Source of the DNA: Acidimicrobiia bacterium
GTDB taxonomy: Bacteria > Actinomycetota > Acidimicrobiia > Acidimicrobiales > Hopanoidiivorantaceae
Assembly: GCA_020027305.1 (NCBI GenBank)
Contig: JAHRAM010000146.1
Location: 1 to 8,053 of the forward strand
DNA length: 8,053 bases
Direction: 5' to 3'
In this document: piece by piece, positions 1-6,110 of the stretch
How the letters are laid out: each line of letters opens with the position of its first letter
Position numbering within the stretch: the first letter of the stretch is position 1
The notes under the pieces: model-generated
Database searches by the model: none
Seen by the model: the letters and a program-made list of their open reading frames with translations, nothing else
What the model was told of the DNA's origin: nothing
Translations under genes and position numbers: made by a program

Positions 1-1
1 T

Positions 2-694
2 GTATTAACAGGGGCAGGAATATCAACTGATTCGGGGATTCCAGATTTTAGAGGGCCAAAGGGGATATGGACGCTTAATCCTGAAGCAGAAAAAGCTTCA
101 AATATAAATGTGTATGTCAGTGATTCAGAGATTAGGCAGAGGAATTGGCAAAGAATGGCTCAAAACAATGAAATTTATGAGCCAAATGCGGGGCACGATG
201 CGCTAATTAGGCTACAAAATCGCAAAAAGCTCCATACTCTAATAACACAAAACGTAGATGGGCTTCACCTAGATTCAGGCATTGAAGAAGAAAAGCTAGT
301 GGAAATACATGGCACCACAGCCAAGGCAAAGTGTCTTGATTGTGGAAAGCAACTTCCAATAGAAGAAGCACTTGAGCGGGTAAGAGCTGGGGAAGTTGAC
401 CCAGAGTGTTTATCTTGTGGCGGAATGCTAAAATCTGCCACAATTTCTTTCGGCCAAGCGCTGGTGCCAGAAGATATATACAGAGCAGAAGTCGCTTCTA
501 GAGAATGTGATTTAATGCTTGCAGTTGGAACTACGTTAGAGGTTTATCCCATTGCAAGTGTTGTTCCGCTTGCCAAGTCAAATGGGGCTGTTGTAATCAT
601 TGTAAATGGAAGTCAAACTGTTATGGATGACCTGGCAGATGTGGCTCTTCATGGTTCTATAAGTGATGTGCTCCCCCAAATTATCAATTCCTGA
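2..694 (+). CDS. Sir2-family NAD-dependent protein deacylase (sirtuin), 5' end cut by window edge
   Basis: Sirtuins remove acyl groups from lysines using NAD+, giving nicotinamide and O-acyl-ADP-ribose; bacterial ones act in the cytosol on metabolic enzymes. The frame is open from base 2, so the start lies outside, probably only 10-20 residues upstream because the first visible residues are the NAD-binding GAGIS motif. Visible motifs: GAGIS followed by SGIPDFRGPKGIWT; TQNVDGLH (245-265); the catalytic His in EIHGT (308-310); two zinc CxxC pairs (Cys codons at 332, 341, 407 and 416); and ATISFGQALVP and GTTLEVYP for NAD binding. All key residues are present and the stop is TGA at 692-694. The FRGPKGIWT wording resembles actinobacterial and SIRT6-like sirtuins more than E. 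coli CobB, by memory. The acyl preference cannot be read from the sequence. The next gene starts 43 bp downstream with its own promoter-like hexamer. Confidence 0.95.
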   Translation, partial: VLTGAGISTDSGIPDFRGPKGIWTLNPEAEKASNINVYVSDSEIRQRNWQRMAQNNEIYEPNAGHDALIRLQNRKKLHTLITQNVDGLHLDSGIEEEKLVEIHGTTAKAKCLDCGKQLPIEEALERVRAGEVDPECLSCGGMLKSATISFGQALVPEDIYRAEVASRECDLMLAVGTTLEVYPIASVVPLAKSNGAVVIIVNGSQTVMDDLADVALHGSISDVLPQIINS

Positions 695-725
695 CTAATT
701 TGGTAGTATTTAGAAAATTCTCAGC

Positions 726-731
726 TAGAAT
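726..731 (+). promoter_or_regulatory. Putative -10 element (TAGAAT), leaderless spacing
   Basis: TAGAAT ends 6 nt before the ATG at 738. In actinobacteria a TANNNT hexamer at this distance puts transcription initiation at or next to the start codon, giving a leaderless mRNA. There is no Shine-Dalgarno before the ATG. The identical hexamer and spacing recur before the gene at 1962. No convincing -35 was found. Confidence 0.5.
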
Positions 732-737
732 TAAAGC

Positions 738-1892
738 ATGACATCAGCAAGAGATTTGCTAGAGCAGGTGAGAGCCCAGATAAAACGGGTTTCTACTGAA
801 GAAGCAGCTGCCAGCAACGCTACCTTTTTAGATGTTCGTGAGATGGATGAATACGAATAAGGTGCCGTTCCTAATTCTGTATTTATCCCAAGAGGGATGT
901 TAGAGGTATCTGTAGAAAATCGCATTTCCGATAAAGACACCGAGCTGGTCGTTTATTGTGCAGGTGGAGTTCGTTCTGATTATGCCGCAAAAACACTCAA
1001 TGAGTTGGGCTATACAAATGTTTCATCAATGGATGGAGGTTTTGGAAAGTGGAAAGATGAAGGGCGCGATTGGGGTGAGCCAAAATTGCTTAACCCAGTT
1101 CAGCGAAATCGCTACAGTCGTCACCTTAGGATGCCTGAAGTTGGCGAGGAAGGACAGCAAAAACTTCTAGAGGCAAAAGTGCTACTGCTAGGGGCAGGCG
1201 GATTAGGTTCACCAGCTGCCCTCTATTTGGCAGCAGCAGGGGTTGGCACCATCGGCATCGTTGATATGGATGTAGTAGATGAGTCAAACCTTCAGCGACA
1301 GATACTTCACAATCTAGATAGGGTGGGTGAGCGAAAAGTGGATTCAGCAAAAAAGACGCTTTCTGCAATGAACCCTGATGTAAATGTGGTTTCTTATGAC
1401 GTTCGCCTAGCTGCTGAAAATATTTTAGATATCATTGCTGAATATGATGTGGTGATTGATGGGGCAGATAATTTTGCGGTGCGCTATCTTCTAAATGATG
1501 CCTCTGTGAAGTTAGGAATTCCAGTTGTACACGGGTCAATATTTAGATTTGAAGGAATGGTAACGGTTTTTGACCCAAAGGATGGCCCTACTTATAGGGA
1601 TATGGTTCCAGAGCCACCGCCTGCTGACATGGCGCCAAATTGTGCAGAAGCTGGGGTGCTGGGGGTACTACCTGGCATTGTTGGTTCTATGCAAGCACTT
1701 GAGGCCATCAAGCTCATTTTGGAGCATGGGAATTCCCTTAAAGGAAGGCTGATTGCGTTTGATGCAACTGAGATGAGCTTTCGTGAGTTCAAGGTAAAGG
1801 TTGACCCTGAAAATCAAATTACTTATGCCAATAGAGAGAGAATTCAAGTGGCAGACTTAGAGGGAGTTTGCCAACCAATGCCGCTAGCTTGA
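738..1892 (+). pseudogene. Rhodanese-MoeB/ThiF fusion gene interrupted by in-frame TAA
   Basis: Read through in one frame, this encodes 384 positions: an N-terminal rhodanese domain (about 1-105) joined to an E1-like MoeB/ThiF adenylyltransferase (about 115-384). Codon 41 is TAA (858-860), in the conserved rhodanese stretch FLDVREMDEYE-stop-GAVPN-FIPRG, where relatives usually have Gln or Glu; one C-to-T change from CAA would explain it. No frameshift is needed and both flanks remain well conserved. The rhodanese active-site loop YCAGGVRS (Cys codon 74, 957-959) lies after the stop. The ATG at 738 is supported by a TAGAAT element 6 nt upstream. Such fusions pass sulfur from the rhodanese Cys to an adenylated carrier protein in molybdopterin, thiamine or cysteine synthesis. 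The stop could be a recent mutation, a strain variant, a sequence error or a read-through site. TAA ends other genes here, so reassignment is unlikely. Confidence 0.72.
897..1892 (+). CDS. MoeB/ThiF-type adenylyltransferase: intact part of the interrupted fusion gene
   Basis: This is the open frame left after the internal stop: 331 codons from the first ATG, covering the rear half of the rhodanese (with its Cys loop) and the whole E1-like domain. The E1 enzyme binds ATP and adenylates the C-terminal Gly-Gly of a ubiquitin-like sulfur carrier (MoaD, ThiS or CysO type). Visible motifs: RYSRHLRMPEVGEEGQ; the nucleotide-binding GAGGLGSPAALYLAAAGVG (from 1191); DMDVVDESNLQRQ with the conserved Arg; DGADNFAVRYLLND; and NCAEAGVLGVLPG with the conserved Cys. 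The usual zinc pairs are missing: CYRC is TYRD, and no CxxC lies near the C-terminus. As I recall, actinobacterial MoeZ also lacks these. Whether translation restarts at 897 is doubtful: AGAGGG sits only 0-1 nt from the ATG, and no leaderless -10 hexamer lies at the right distance. No sulfur-carrier gene is in the window, so the pathway is unassigned. Confidence 0.7.
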   Translation: MLEVSVENRISDKDTELVVYCAGGVRSDYAAKTLNELGYTNVSSMDGGFGKWKDEGRDWGEPKLLNPVQRNRYSRHLRMPEVGEEGQQKLLEAKVLLLGAGGLGSPAALYLAAAGVGTIGIVDMDVVDESNLQRQILHNLDRVGERKVDSAKKTLSAMNPDVNVVSYDVRLAAENILDIIAEYDVVIDGADNFAVRYLLNDASVKLGIPVVHGSIFRFEGMVTVFDPKDGPTYRDMVPEPPPADMAPNCAEAGVLGVLPGIVGSMQALEAIKLILEHGNSLKGRLIAFDATEMSFREFKVKVDPENQITYANRERIQVADLEGVCQPMPLA

Positions 1893-1949
1893 AGCCAAAA
1901 AATTCCCTACACATCACACTCTATCTCAACCAATTCAAGTGATGTCTTG

Positions 1950-1955
1950 TAGAAT
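1950..1955 (+). promoter_or_regulatory. Putative -10 element (TAGAAT), leaderless spacing
   Basis: TAGAAT ends 6 nt before the ATG at 1962, with the same hexamer and spacing as at 726-731. The 69-bp intergenic region contains no Shine-Dalgarno. The -35 region is not recognisable. Confidence 0.5.
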
Positions 1956-1961
1956 GTAAAT

Positions 1962-2933
1962 ATGAAAGTTGCCCTTATTACAGGAGTAGGCGGCCAAGAT
2001 GGTTCTTATTTAGCTGAATTATTACTTGATAAGGGGTATCAAGTTCATGGGCTAATACGACATAGCTCCGCTGAAAAATACAAAAGCAGACTTGCCACTA
2101 TAGCTGGGGTTCCTGAGCGAAAAGACAATTTTGTTCTTCACTATGGCGACATAACTGATAGTGCCTCACTGGTTCGGATGCTGGCTGAAATCCAACCAGA
2201 CGAAGTTTATAATCTAGCTGCTCAAACCCACGTAAAAGTGTCGTTTGATTTGCCAGAACATACGATGAACACGACTGCACTTGGCGCTCTTCATGTGCTT
2301 GAAGCTATTCGCACCACAAAATCTGATTGCCGTTTCTACCAAGCATCCAGTTCAGAGATTTTTGGAACCGCTGCTTCACCACAAAATGAATCTTCTCCAC
2401 TAGAGCCACAGTCTCCTTATGGGTGTGCCAAAGCTGTAGCCCACCTTTTGACAGCTAGCTATCGAGAAGCATACGGAATATGGGCGGTTTCTGGAATAAT
2501 GTTTAACCATGAAAGCCCAAGACGTGGAACTGATTTTGTGACACGCAAAATATCAAAAGCAGTAGCCAAAATAGCAGCTGGTGAACAAGATGAACTTCAT
2601 CTTGGCAATCTTAAAGCAGAGAGAGATTGGGGTTTTGCTGGCGATTATGTTGTGGCTATGTGGCAGATGTTACAGACAGACACTCCTGAAGACTATGTCA
2701 TTGGAACTGGAGAGTCCCATTCTGTCAGAGAATTTGCAAGGTTGGCATTTGAGTATCTTGACTTAAATTATGAAGATTATGTTCGCCACGATCCAGACTT
2801 AGAGCGCCCAGCTGAAGTCATAAACTTGCGGGCAGATATAACTAAGGCAGAAAAAGGGCTTGGCTGGAAACCCACAGTCGGAATTGAAGAGCTTGTTCAG
2901 ATGATGGTGGATGCTGACAAACAGAAGCTCTAA
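1962..2933 (+). CDS. gmd: GDP-mannose 4,6-dehydratase
   Basis: This is a cytosolic short-chain dehydrogenase that converts GDP-D-mannose to GDP-4-keto-6-deoxy-D-mannose, the precursor of GDP-fucose, GDP-rhamnose and perosamine for surface glycans. Visible features: the NADP-binding GVGGQDGSYLAELL (8-20), with GLIRHSS (30-36) matching the cofactor-phosphate-binding Arg region; YGDITDSASLVRML; YNLAAQTHVKVSF (83-95); QASSSEIFG (127-135); the catalytic YGCAK (Y153, K157); and the family signature FNHESPRRG (181-189) with GNLKAERDWG (215-224) and HSVREF. The position usually held by Thr in A-S-T-S-E is Ser130, a conservative change. At 323 residues it is slightly shorter than the usual 340-370 but complete at both ends. 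No partner gene (GMER/fcl or RMD) or glycosyltransferase lies nearby, so the final sugar is unknown. The start is chosen by the TAGAAT element and the Rossmann fold beginning at residue 3. Confidence 0.93.
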   Translation: MKVALITGVGGQDGSYLAELLLDKGYQVHGLIRHSSAEKYKSRLATIAGVPERKDNFVLHYGDITDSASLVRMLAEIQPDEVYNLAAQTHVKVSFDLPEHTMNTTALGALHVLEAIRTTKSDCRFYQASSSEIFGTAASPQNESSPLEPQSPYGCAKAVAHLLTASYREAYGIWAVSGIMFNHESPRRGTDFVTRKISKAVAKIAAGEQDELHLGNLKAERDWGFAGDYVVAMWQMLQTDTPEDYVIGTGESHSVREFARLAFEYLDLNYEDYVRHDPDLERPAEVINLRADITKAEKGLGWKPTVGIEELVQMMVDADKQKL

Positions 2934-2966
2934 CAGTATTAACGTATCAATATAAAATTGGCGATG

Positions 2967-2972
2967 TAAAAT
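2967..2972 (+). promoter_or_regulatory. Putative -10 element (TAAAAT), leaderless spacing
   Basis: TAAAAT ends 7 nt before the GTG at 2980 in the 46-bp gap after gmd. No Shine-Dalgarno is present. The same geometry occurs before the starts at 738, 1962 and 7168, which supports GTG 2980 as the real start. Confidence 0.45.
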
Positions 2973-2979
2973 TTACAGT

Positions 2980-4332
2980 GTGAAAAAGATTGTAATTGTC
3001 GGTGCTGGCCCAGCAGGAAATTCATGTGCTACTGCTGCTACTAGGTATGGTGCTAAAGTTGTGCTTATTGAAAATAGCATTATTGGAGGGCAAGCCCACA
3101 TTCGAGATTGTATTCCATCCAAGTCAATGATTGGATTGCTACCCAATTATAAAGATGTTAATGATAAAGATTCTGAAAGGCTGTTAGAAGATAAACACCT
3201 TTTAGACATAGGTCAAAAAGTTCAGTCCATCTCAACACAACTCACAGATAATTTAAATCAGCTATTCAAAAGTCAGAAGATAGAAGTCATTTTGGGGGCA
3301 GGAAAACTTAAAGGACCCAATGAGTTGGTGGTTGAGACAAAAGACAAAATGCTGTCACTGAATGCTGATGCCATTGTGCTTGCTACTGGAAGTCGACCTA
3401 GAGTTCCTGATTGGTGTAAGCCTGACGGAAAGCAAATACTTTTAACCCGCGATGTTTATCCACCACCTGAAATTCCAGACCACATTGTGATTGTAGGCTC
3501 AGGCGTTACTGGCGTTGAGATGACCCACATGTTTTCATCCTTAGGCAGTAAAGTTACATTGCTTGTAAGTAGGCAGCATGTTTTACCAGACAAAGACCCA
3601 GAGGTAGCAGCAGTTTTAGAAGAAGACTTTGCAAAAAGGGGGATAGGACTTCTAAAAGGTGCCAGAGCAAATGGAGTTGAGAAAAACTCTGATGGCAGCT
3701 TAACGGTTTCTTGTAAAGATGGAAGGAAACTAAAAGCTAGCCATCTTTTGCTTGCTATAGGCAGCCTGCCAAATTCTGAAAATTTAGGTCTAGAAGAAGC
3801 TGGCGTGGAAGCAGAAAATGGGTATGTTCTAGTTGACCATCATTTACGGAGCAACATTCCACACATTTATGCTGCTGGAGATTTGGTTGGCAAGCTACAG
3901 CTTTCATCAATTTCTATTACACAGGGAAAAAAGATTGCAGAACACGCCTTAGGAATAACTGCTATTCAAACACATCGCCATATTGATTATGAAAAAGCAC
4001 CGCTTGCAATATTTACAGAGCCTGAAATTGCTGATGTAGGGTTAGCAGAAGCTGATGCATTTAGTGAAGGGCGAAAGGTTAGGGTTACGAAGGTTCCATT
4101 TTCTGTTTCAGCAAGAGCGCTCATTCAGGGCGACACTAGAGGATTTGTAAAAATCATTTCAGATCCCATTACGGGACATGTGCTAGGGGGTTCTATTGTG
4201 GGGCGACATGCTTCTGAGATGATTGGGTTGGTTTCTTTAGCTATCAATTCTGGCTTAAAGGTAACAGATTTGGTGGAAGCTATGTCAGTGCATCCTACTT
4301 TAGTAGAGGTTGTGTTTGAGGCTGCTGAATAG
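2980..4332 (+). CDS. LpdA-like NAD(P)H:quinone reductase, flavoprotein disulfide reductase family
   Basis: This is a 450-residue FAD-dependent pyridine nucleotide oxidoreductase of the lipoamide dehydrogenase fold. Domains: FAD-binding GAGPAG (8-13), a central NAD(P)-binding domain with GSGVTGVE (173-180), the second FAD motif AAGD (D301), and a C-terminal dimerisation domain. The redox-active CxxxxC of true lipoamide dehydrogenases is incomplete: the loop reads GGQAHIRDCIPSK, so the first Cys is Ala39 and only Cys44 remains. A disulfide-exchange reaction is therefore unlikely. Mycobacterium tuberculosis LpdA (Rv3303c), a quinone reductase, has a similar GGAAVLDDCVPSK loop as I recall, and PDHIVIVGSGVTGVE plus LEEDFAKRG also match it. 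Here, however, the C-terminal HPTLVE keeps the His438/Glu443 pair typical of disulfide reductases. Quinone reduction is therefore inferred and the natural acceptor is unknown. The gene starts with GTG and ends 8 bp from a convergent neighbour. Confidence 0.88.
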   Translation: MKKIVIVGAGPAGNSCATAATRYGAKVVLIENSIIGGQAHIRDCIPSKSMIGLLPNYKDVNDKDSERLLEDKHLLDIGQKVQSISTQLTDNLNQLFKSQKIEVILGAGKLKGPNELVVETKDKMLSLNADAIVLATGSRPRVPDWCKPDGKQILLTRDVYPPPEIPDHIVIVGSGVTGVEMTHMFSSLGSKVTLLVSRQHVLPDKDPEVAAVLEEDFAKRGIGLLKGARANGVEKNSDGSLTVSCKDGRKLKASHLLLAIGSLPNSENLGLEEAGVEAENGYVLVDHHLRSNIPHIYAAGDLVGKLQLSSISITQGKKIAEHALGITAIQTHRHIDYEKAPLAIFTEPEIADVGLAEADAFSEGRKVRVTKVPFSVSARALIQGDTRGFVKIISDPITGHVLGGSIVGRHASEMIGLVSLAINSGLKVTDLVEAMSVHPTLVEVVFEAAE

Positions 4333-4355
4333 ATATTTTTCTATTCAATAGCAGC
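4321..4355. terminator. Inverted repeat spanning the convergent stop codons, possible bidirectional terminator
   Basis: GCTGCTGAATAG (4321-4332) can pair with CTATTC (4341-4346) and AGCAGC (4350-4355) around an 8-nt loop, ATATTTTT, with a 3-nt bulge (AAT, 4347-4349) on one arm. Both genes end inside the arms, because both coding sequences finish GCTGCT-(ATT)-GAATAG. Neither side shows the T-tract of a textbook intrinsic terminator, so function as a terminator is only possible. Confidence 0.35.
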
Positions 4356-6080
4356 TAGCACGTCACCACTGCCGACAGCATCACCCACCTGAACTGAGAT
4401 TTCTTTTACGGTTCCCTCAGTTTGTGCAACTACATTGTTTTCCATCTTCATTGCTTCAAGTACTACTATCGAGTCTCCCACATTTACAGTGTCACCTACT
4501 GAAACCAAAATCTTAATTATGGTGCCTTGCATTGGGGCAACCACCTCTCCACTTCCTGAACCAGATGAAGAGCCACTAGCTGCAGATTCAGATTTTTTTC
4601 GGGTTGGCTTTTTGCTTGTTGCTGTTTGTTCTCTATCATCCCAAACGATGACAGAATATTTCTTTCCATTTACCTCTACTTCTAATTCATGACCGTCACC
4701 TCTTTCGCTATCTCTTTCAATCGTGGCTGGGGCAATATGGCTCAAATCAAGTTTTTCTTCCAACCATTTCGTTGAATGTTCAACTGCTTGGAAGTCAGCA
4801 TGTTCCAAAATATCAATTTGGGCAGTCTTAGTAGTTGGGATTGGTCCGATTTCCATTTCATTGAGCGCCCTAATTGTTCGTGAAATAGCTTCATCACGGG
4901 TTTTCCCCCAACAAATTAATTTTCCAATCAAGTTGTCATAATATTCGCTAATCTCAGAGCCTGCTGTATAGCCAGCATCAAATCGCGTAGAAAATCCATT
5001 TGGGATAGTCAAGGTGTTGATTGGGCCAGGAGCTGGAAGAAATGCTCCACCAGCAGGGTCTTCTGCATTTAGCCTAATTTCAATGCTGTGTCCGTTTAGC
5101 TCCACTTCATCTTGGGTTATGGAAAGTGGTTCACCCGAAGCTACTTTAAGCTGTTCTGCCACTAGATCCATTCCACATATCAACTCAGTAGCAGGATGCT
5201 CCACTTGTAGGCGGGTGTTCATTTCAAGGAAATAAAATTCTCCGTCTTCATACAAGAATTCAATGGTGCCAGCATTTTCATATTTACACTGCTTAGCTAC
5301 AGCTACTGCTGCTTCACCCATTTTAGAAAGTATTTTTTCATCAATGTTTGGGGCAGGAGCTTCTTCAATGAGCTTTTGGTGGCGACGCTGAATAGAGCAA
5401 TCTCTTGTTCCTAAGCTGATGCAGTTTCCAAAGCTATCTGCTAACAACTGAACCTCAATATGTCTTGGCCAACCTAGGTATCGTTCAAGGTAAAGCTCAT
5501 CTCTTCCAAAATATGCCAGAGATTCTCTTGCTGCTGATTCAAGGGCTTCTTCTACATTATCTTCGGTGACAACTTTCATCCCTCGTCCACCTCCGCCATA
5601 GGCAGCCTTTATTGCCACAGGCCACCCAAATTCTTTTCCAAAAGCTAAAACCTCTTTTGCATTTTTGACTGGCTCTGTGGTGCCGGGTATTCCATTTACG
5701 CCAGCAGCATCTGCAACTTTTCTTGCTGAGAGCTTGTCGCCCATTAATTCAATAGCCTCTCCGCTTGGCCCGATAAATTTGACCCCTAAATCTGTTAGCT
5801 GTTTTGCAAAGTCAGCATTCTCGCTATAGAAGCCATAACCCGGATGAACGGCTTCAGCCCCACTTTTTTCTATGGCATCAATTATGGCACCTACATTCAA
5901 ATAACTTTCAGCTGCAGTTCTGCCCCCCAAGCTAAATGATTCATCAGCCATTTGAGTGTGCAATGCATTTTTGTCAAGATCTGAATAAACTGCCACAGTT
6001 GAAATTCCCAGTTCTTTACAAGTGCGGATAACCCGAACTGCAATTTCTCCCCGATTGGCGATTAAAACTTTTGAAAACAT
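4341..6080 (-). CDS. Acyl-CoA carboxylase alpha subunit: biotin carboxylase fused to biotin carboxyl carrier domain
   Basis: This subunit carboxylates its own biotin with ATP and bicarbonate; a separate carboxyltransferase beta subunit (AccD/PccB type, not in this window) then passes the carboxyl to acetyl- or propionyl-CoA for fatty acid synthesis or acyl-CoA metabolism. Of 579 residues, 1-450 are biotin carboxylase: KVLIANRGEIAVR at the N-terminus, HPGYGFYSEN (79-88), the ATP-grasp glycine loop AYGGGGRGMKVV (160-171), RHIEVQ (206-211), CSIQRRHQK (228-236) and the catalytic EMNTRLQVEH (286-295). Residues 465-485 form a linker-like segment (HELEVEVNGKKYSVIVW). A Lys-rich then Ser/Gly-rich hinge (489-511) leads to the carrier domain, with EAMKME biotinylated on Lys545 (4446-4448). 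The fused layout is typical of actinobacteria. Acetyl versus propionyl preference cannot be told. The start is ATG at 6078-6080, with no Shine-Dalgarno; the gene is divergent from biotin-protein ligase. Confidence 0.95.
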   Translation of the reverse strand: MFSKVLIANRGEIAVRVIRTCKELGISTVAVYSDLDKNALHTQMADESFSLGGRTAAESYLNVGAIIDAIEKSGAEAVHPGYGFYSENADFAKQLTDLGVKFIGPSGEAIELMGDKLSARKVADAAGVNGIPGTTEPVKNAKEVLAFGKEFGWPVAIKAAYGGGGRGMKVVTEDNVEEALESAARESLAYFGRDELYLERYLGWPRHIEVQLLADSFGNCISLGTRDCSIQRRHQKLIEEAPAPNIDEKILSKMGEAAVAVAKQCKYENAGTIEFLYEDGEFYFLEMNTRLQVEHPATELICGMDLVAEQLKVASGEPLSITQDEVELNGHSIEIRLNAEDPAGGAFLPAPGPINTLTIPNGFSTRFDAGYTAGSEISEYYDNLIGKLICWGKTRDEAISRTIRALNEMEIGPIPTTKTAQIDILEHADFQAVEHSTKWLEEKLDLSHIAPATIERDSERGDGHELEVEVNGKKYSVIVWDDREQTATSKKPTRKKSESAASGSSSGSGSGEVVAPMQGTIIKILVSVGDTVNVGDSIVVLEAMKMENNVVAQTEGTVKEISVQVGDAVGSGDVLAAIE

Positions 6081-6084
6081 TTCT

Positions 6085-6090
6085 TATAAT
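6085..6090 (+). promoter_or_regulatory. Putative -10 element (TATAAT) for biotin-protein ligase
   Basis: A consensus TATAAT lies 19 nt before the ATG at 6110 and would give a leader of about 13 nt. It lies between the divergent starts, 4 bp from the carboxylase ATG. An alternative TTAAAT (6098-6103) has leaderless spacing of 6 nt. No -35 was recognised; upstream sequence would be carboxylase coding DNA. Confidence 0.4.
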
Positions 6091-6104
6091 TGAGTAGTTA
6101 AATA

Positions 6105-6110
6105 AATATA
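6105..6110 (-). promoter_or_regulatory. Putative -10 element (TATATT, minus strand) for acyl-CoA carboxylase
   Basis: Read on the minus strand, TATATT lies 24 nt before the carboxylase ATG (6080), implying a leader of about 18 nt. It overlaps the first base of the divergent ligase start codon. The region is very AT-rich, so a chance match is possible. Confidence 0.25.

Noticed and set aside
858..860. Stop-codon reassignment or programmed recoding as the explanation for the internal TAA
   Set aside because: TAA ends other intact genes here (2931-2933, 7040-7042, 8005-8007), and TAA is not a known selenocysteine or pyrrolysine codon. I saw no slip site or frameshift signal around it.
1911..1945. 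Inverted repeat ACATCAC / GTGATGT between the E1 gene and gmd
   Set aside because: The arms are only 7 bp with a 21-nt spacer and no T-tract. In a 69-bp AT-rich gap this could be chance, so I do not call it a terminator or operator.
4435..5235. Plus-strand ORFs inside the carboxylase gene
   Set aside because: They are antisense shadows of a strongly conserved coding sequence, without ribosome sites or domains.
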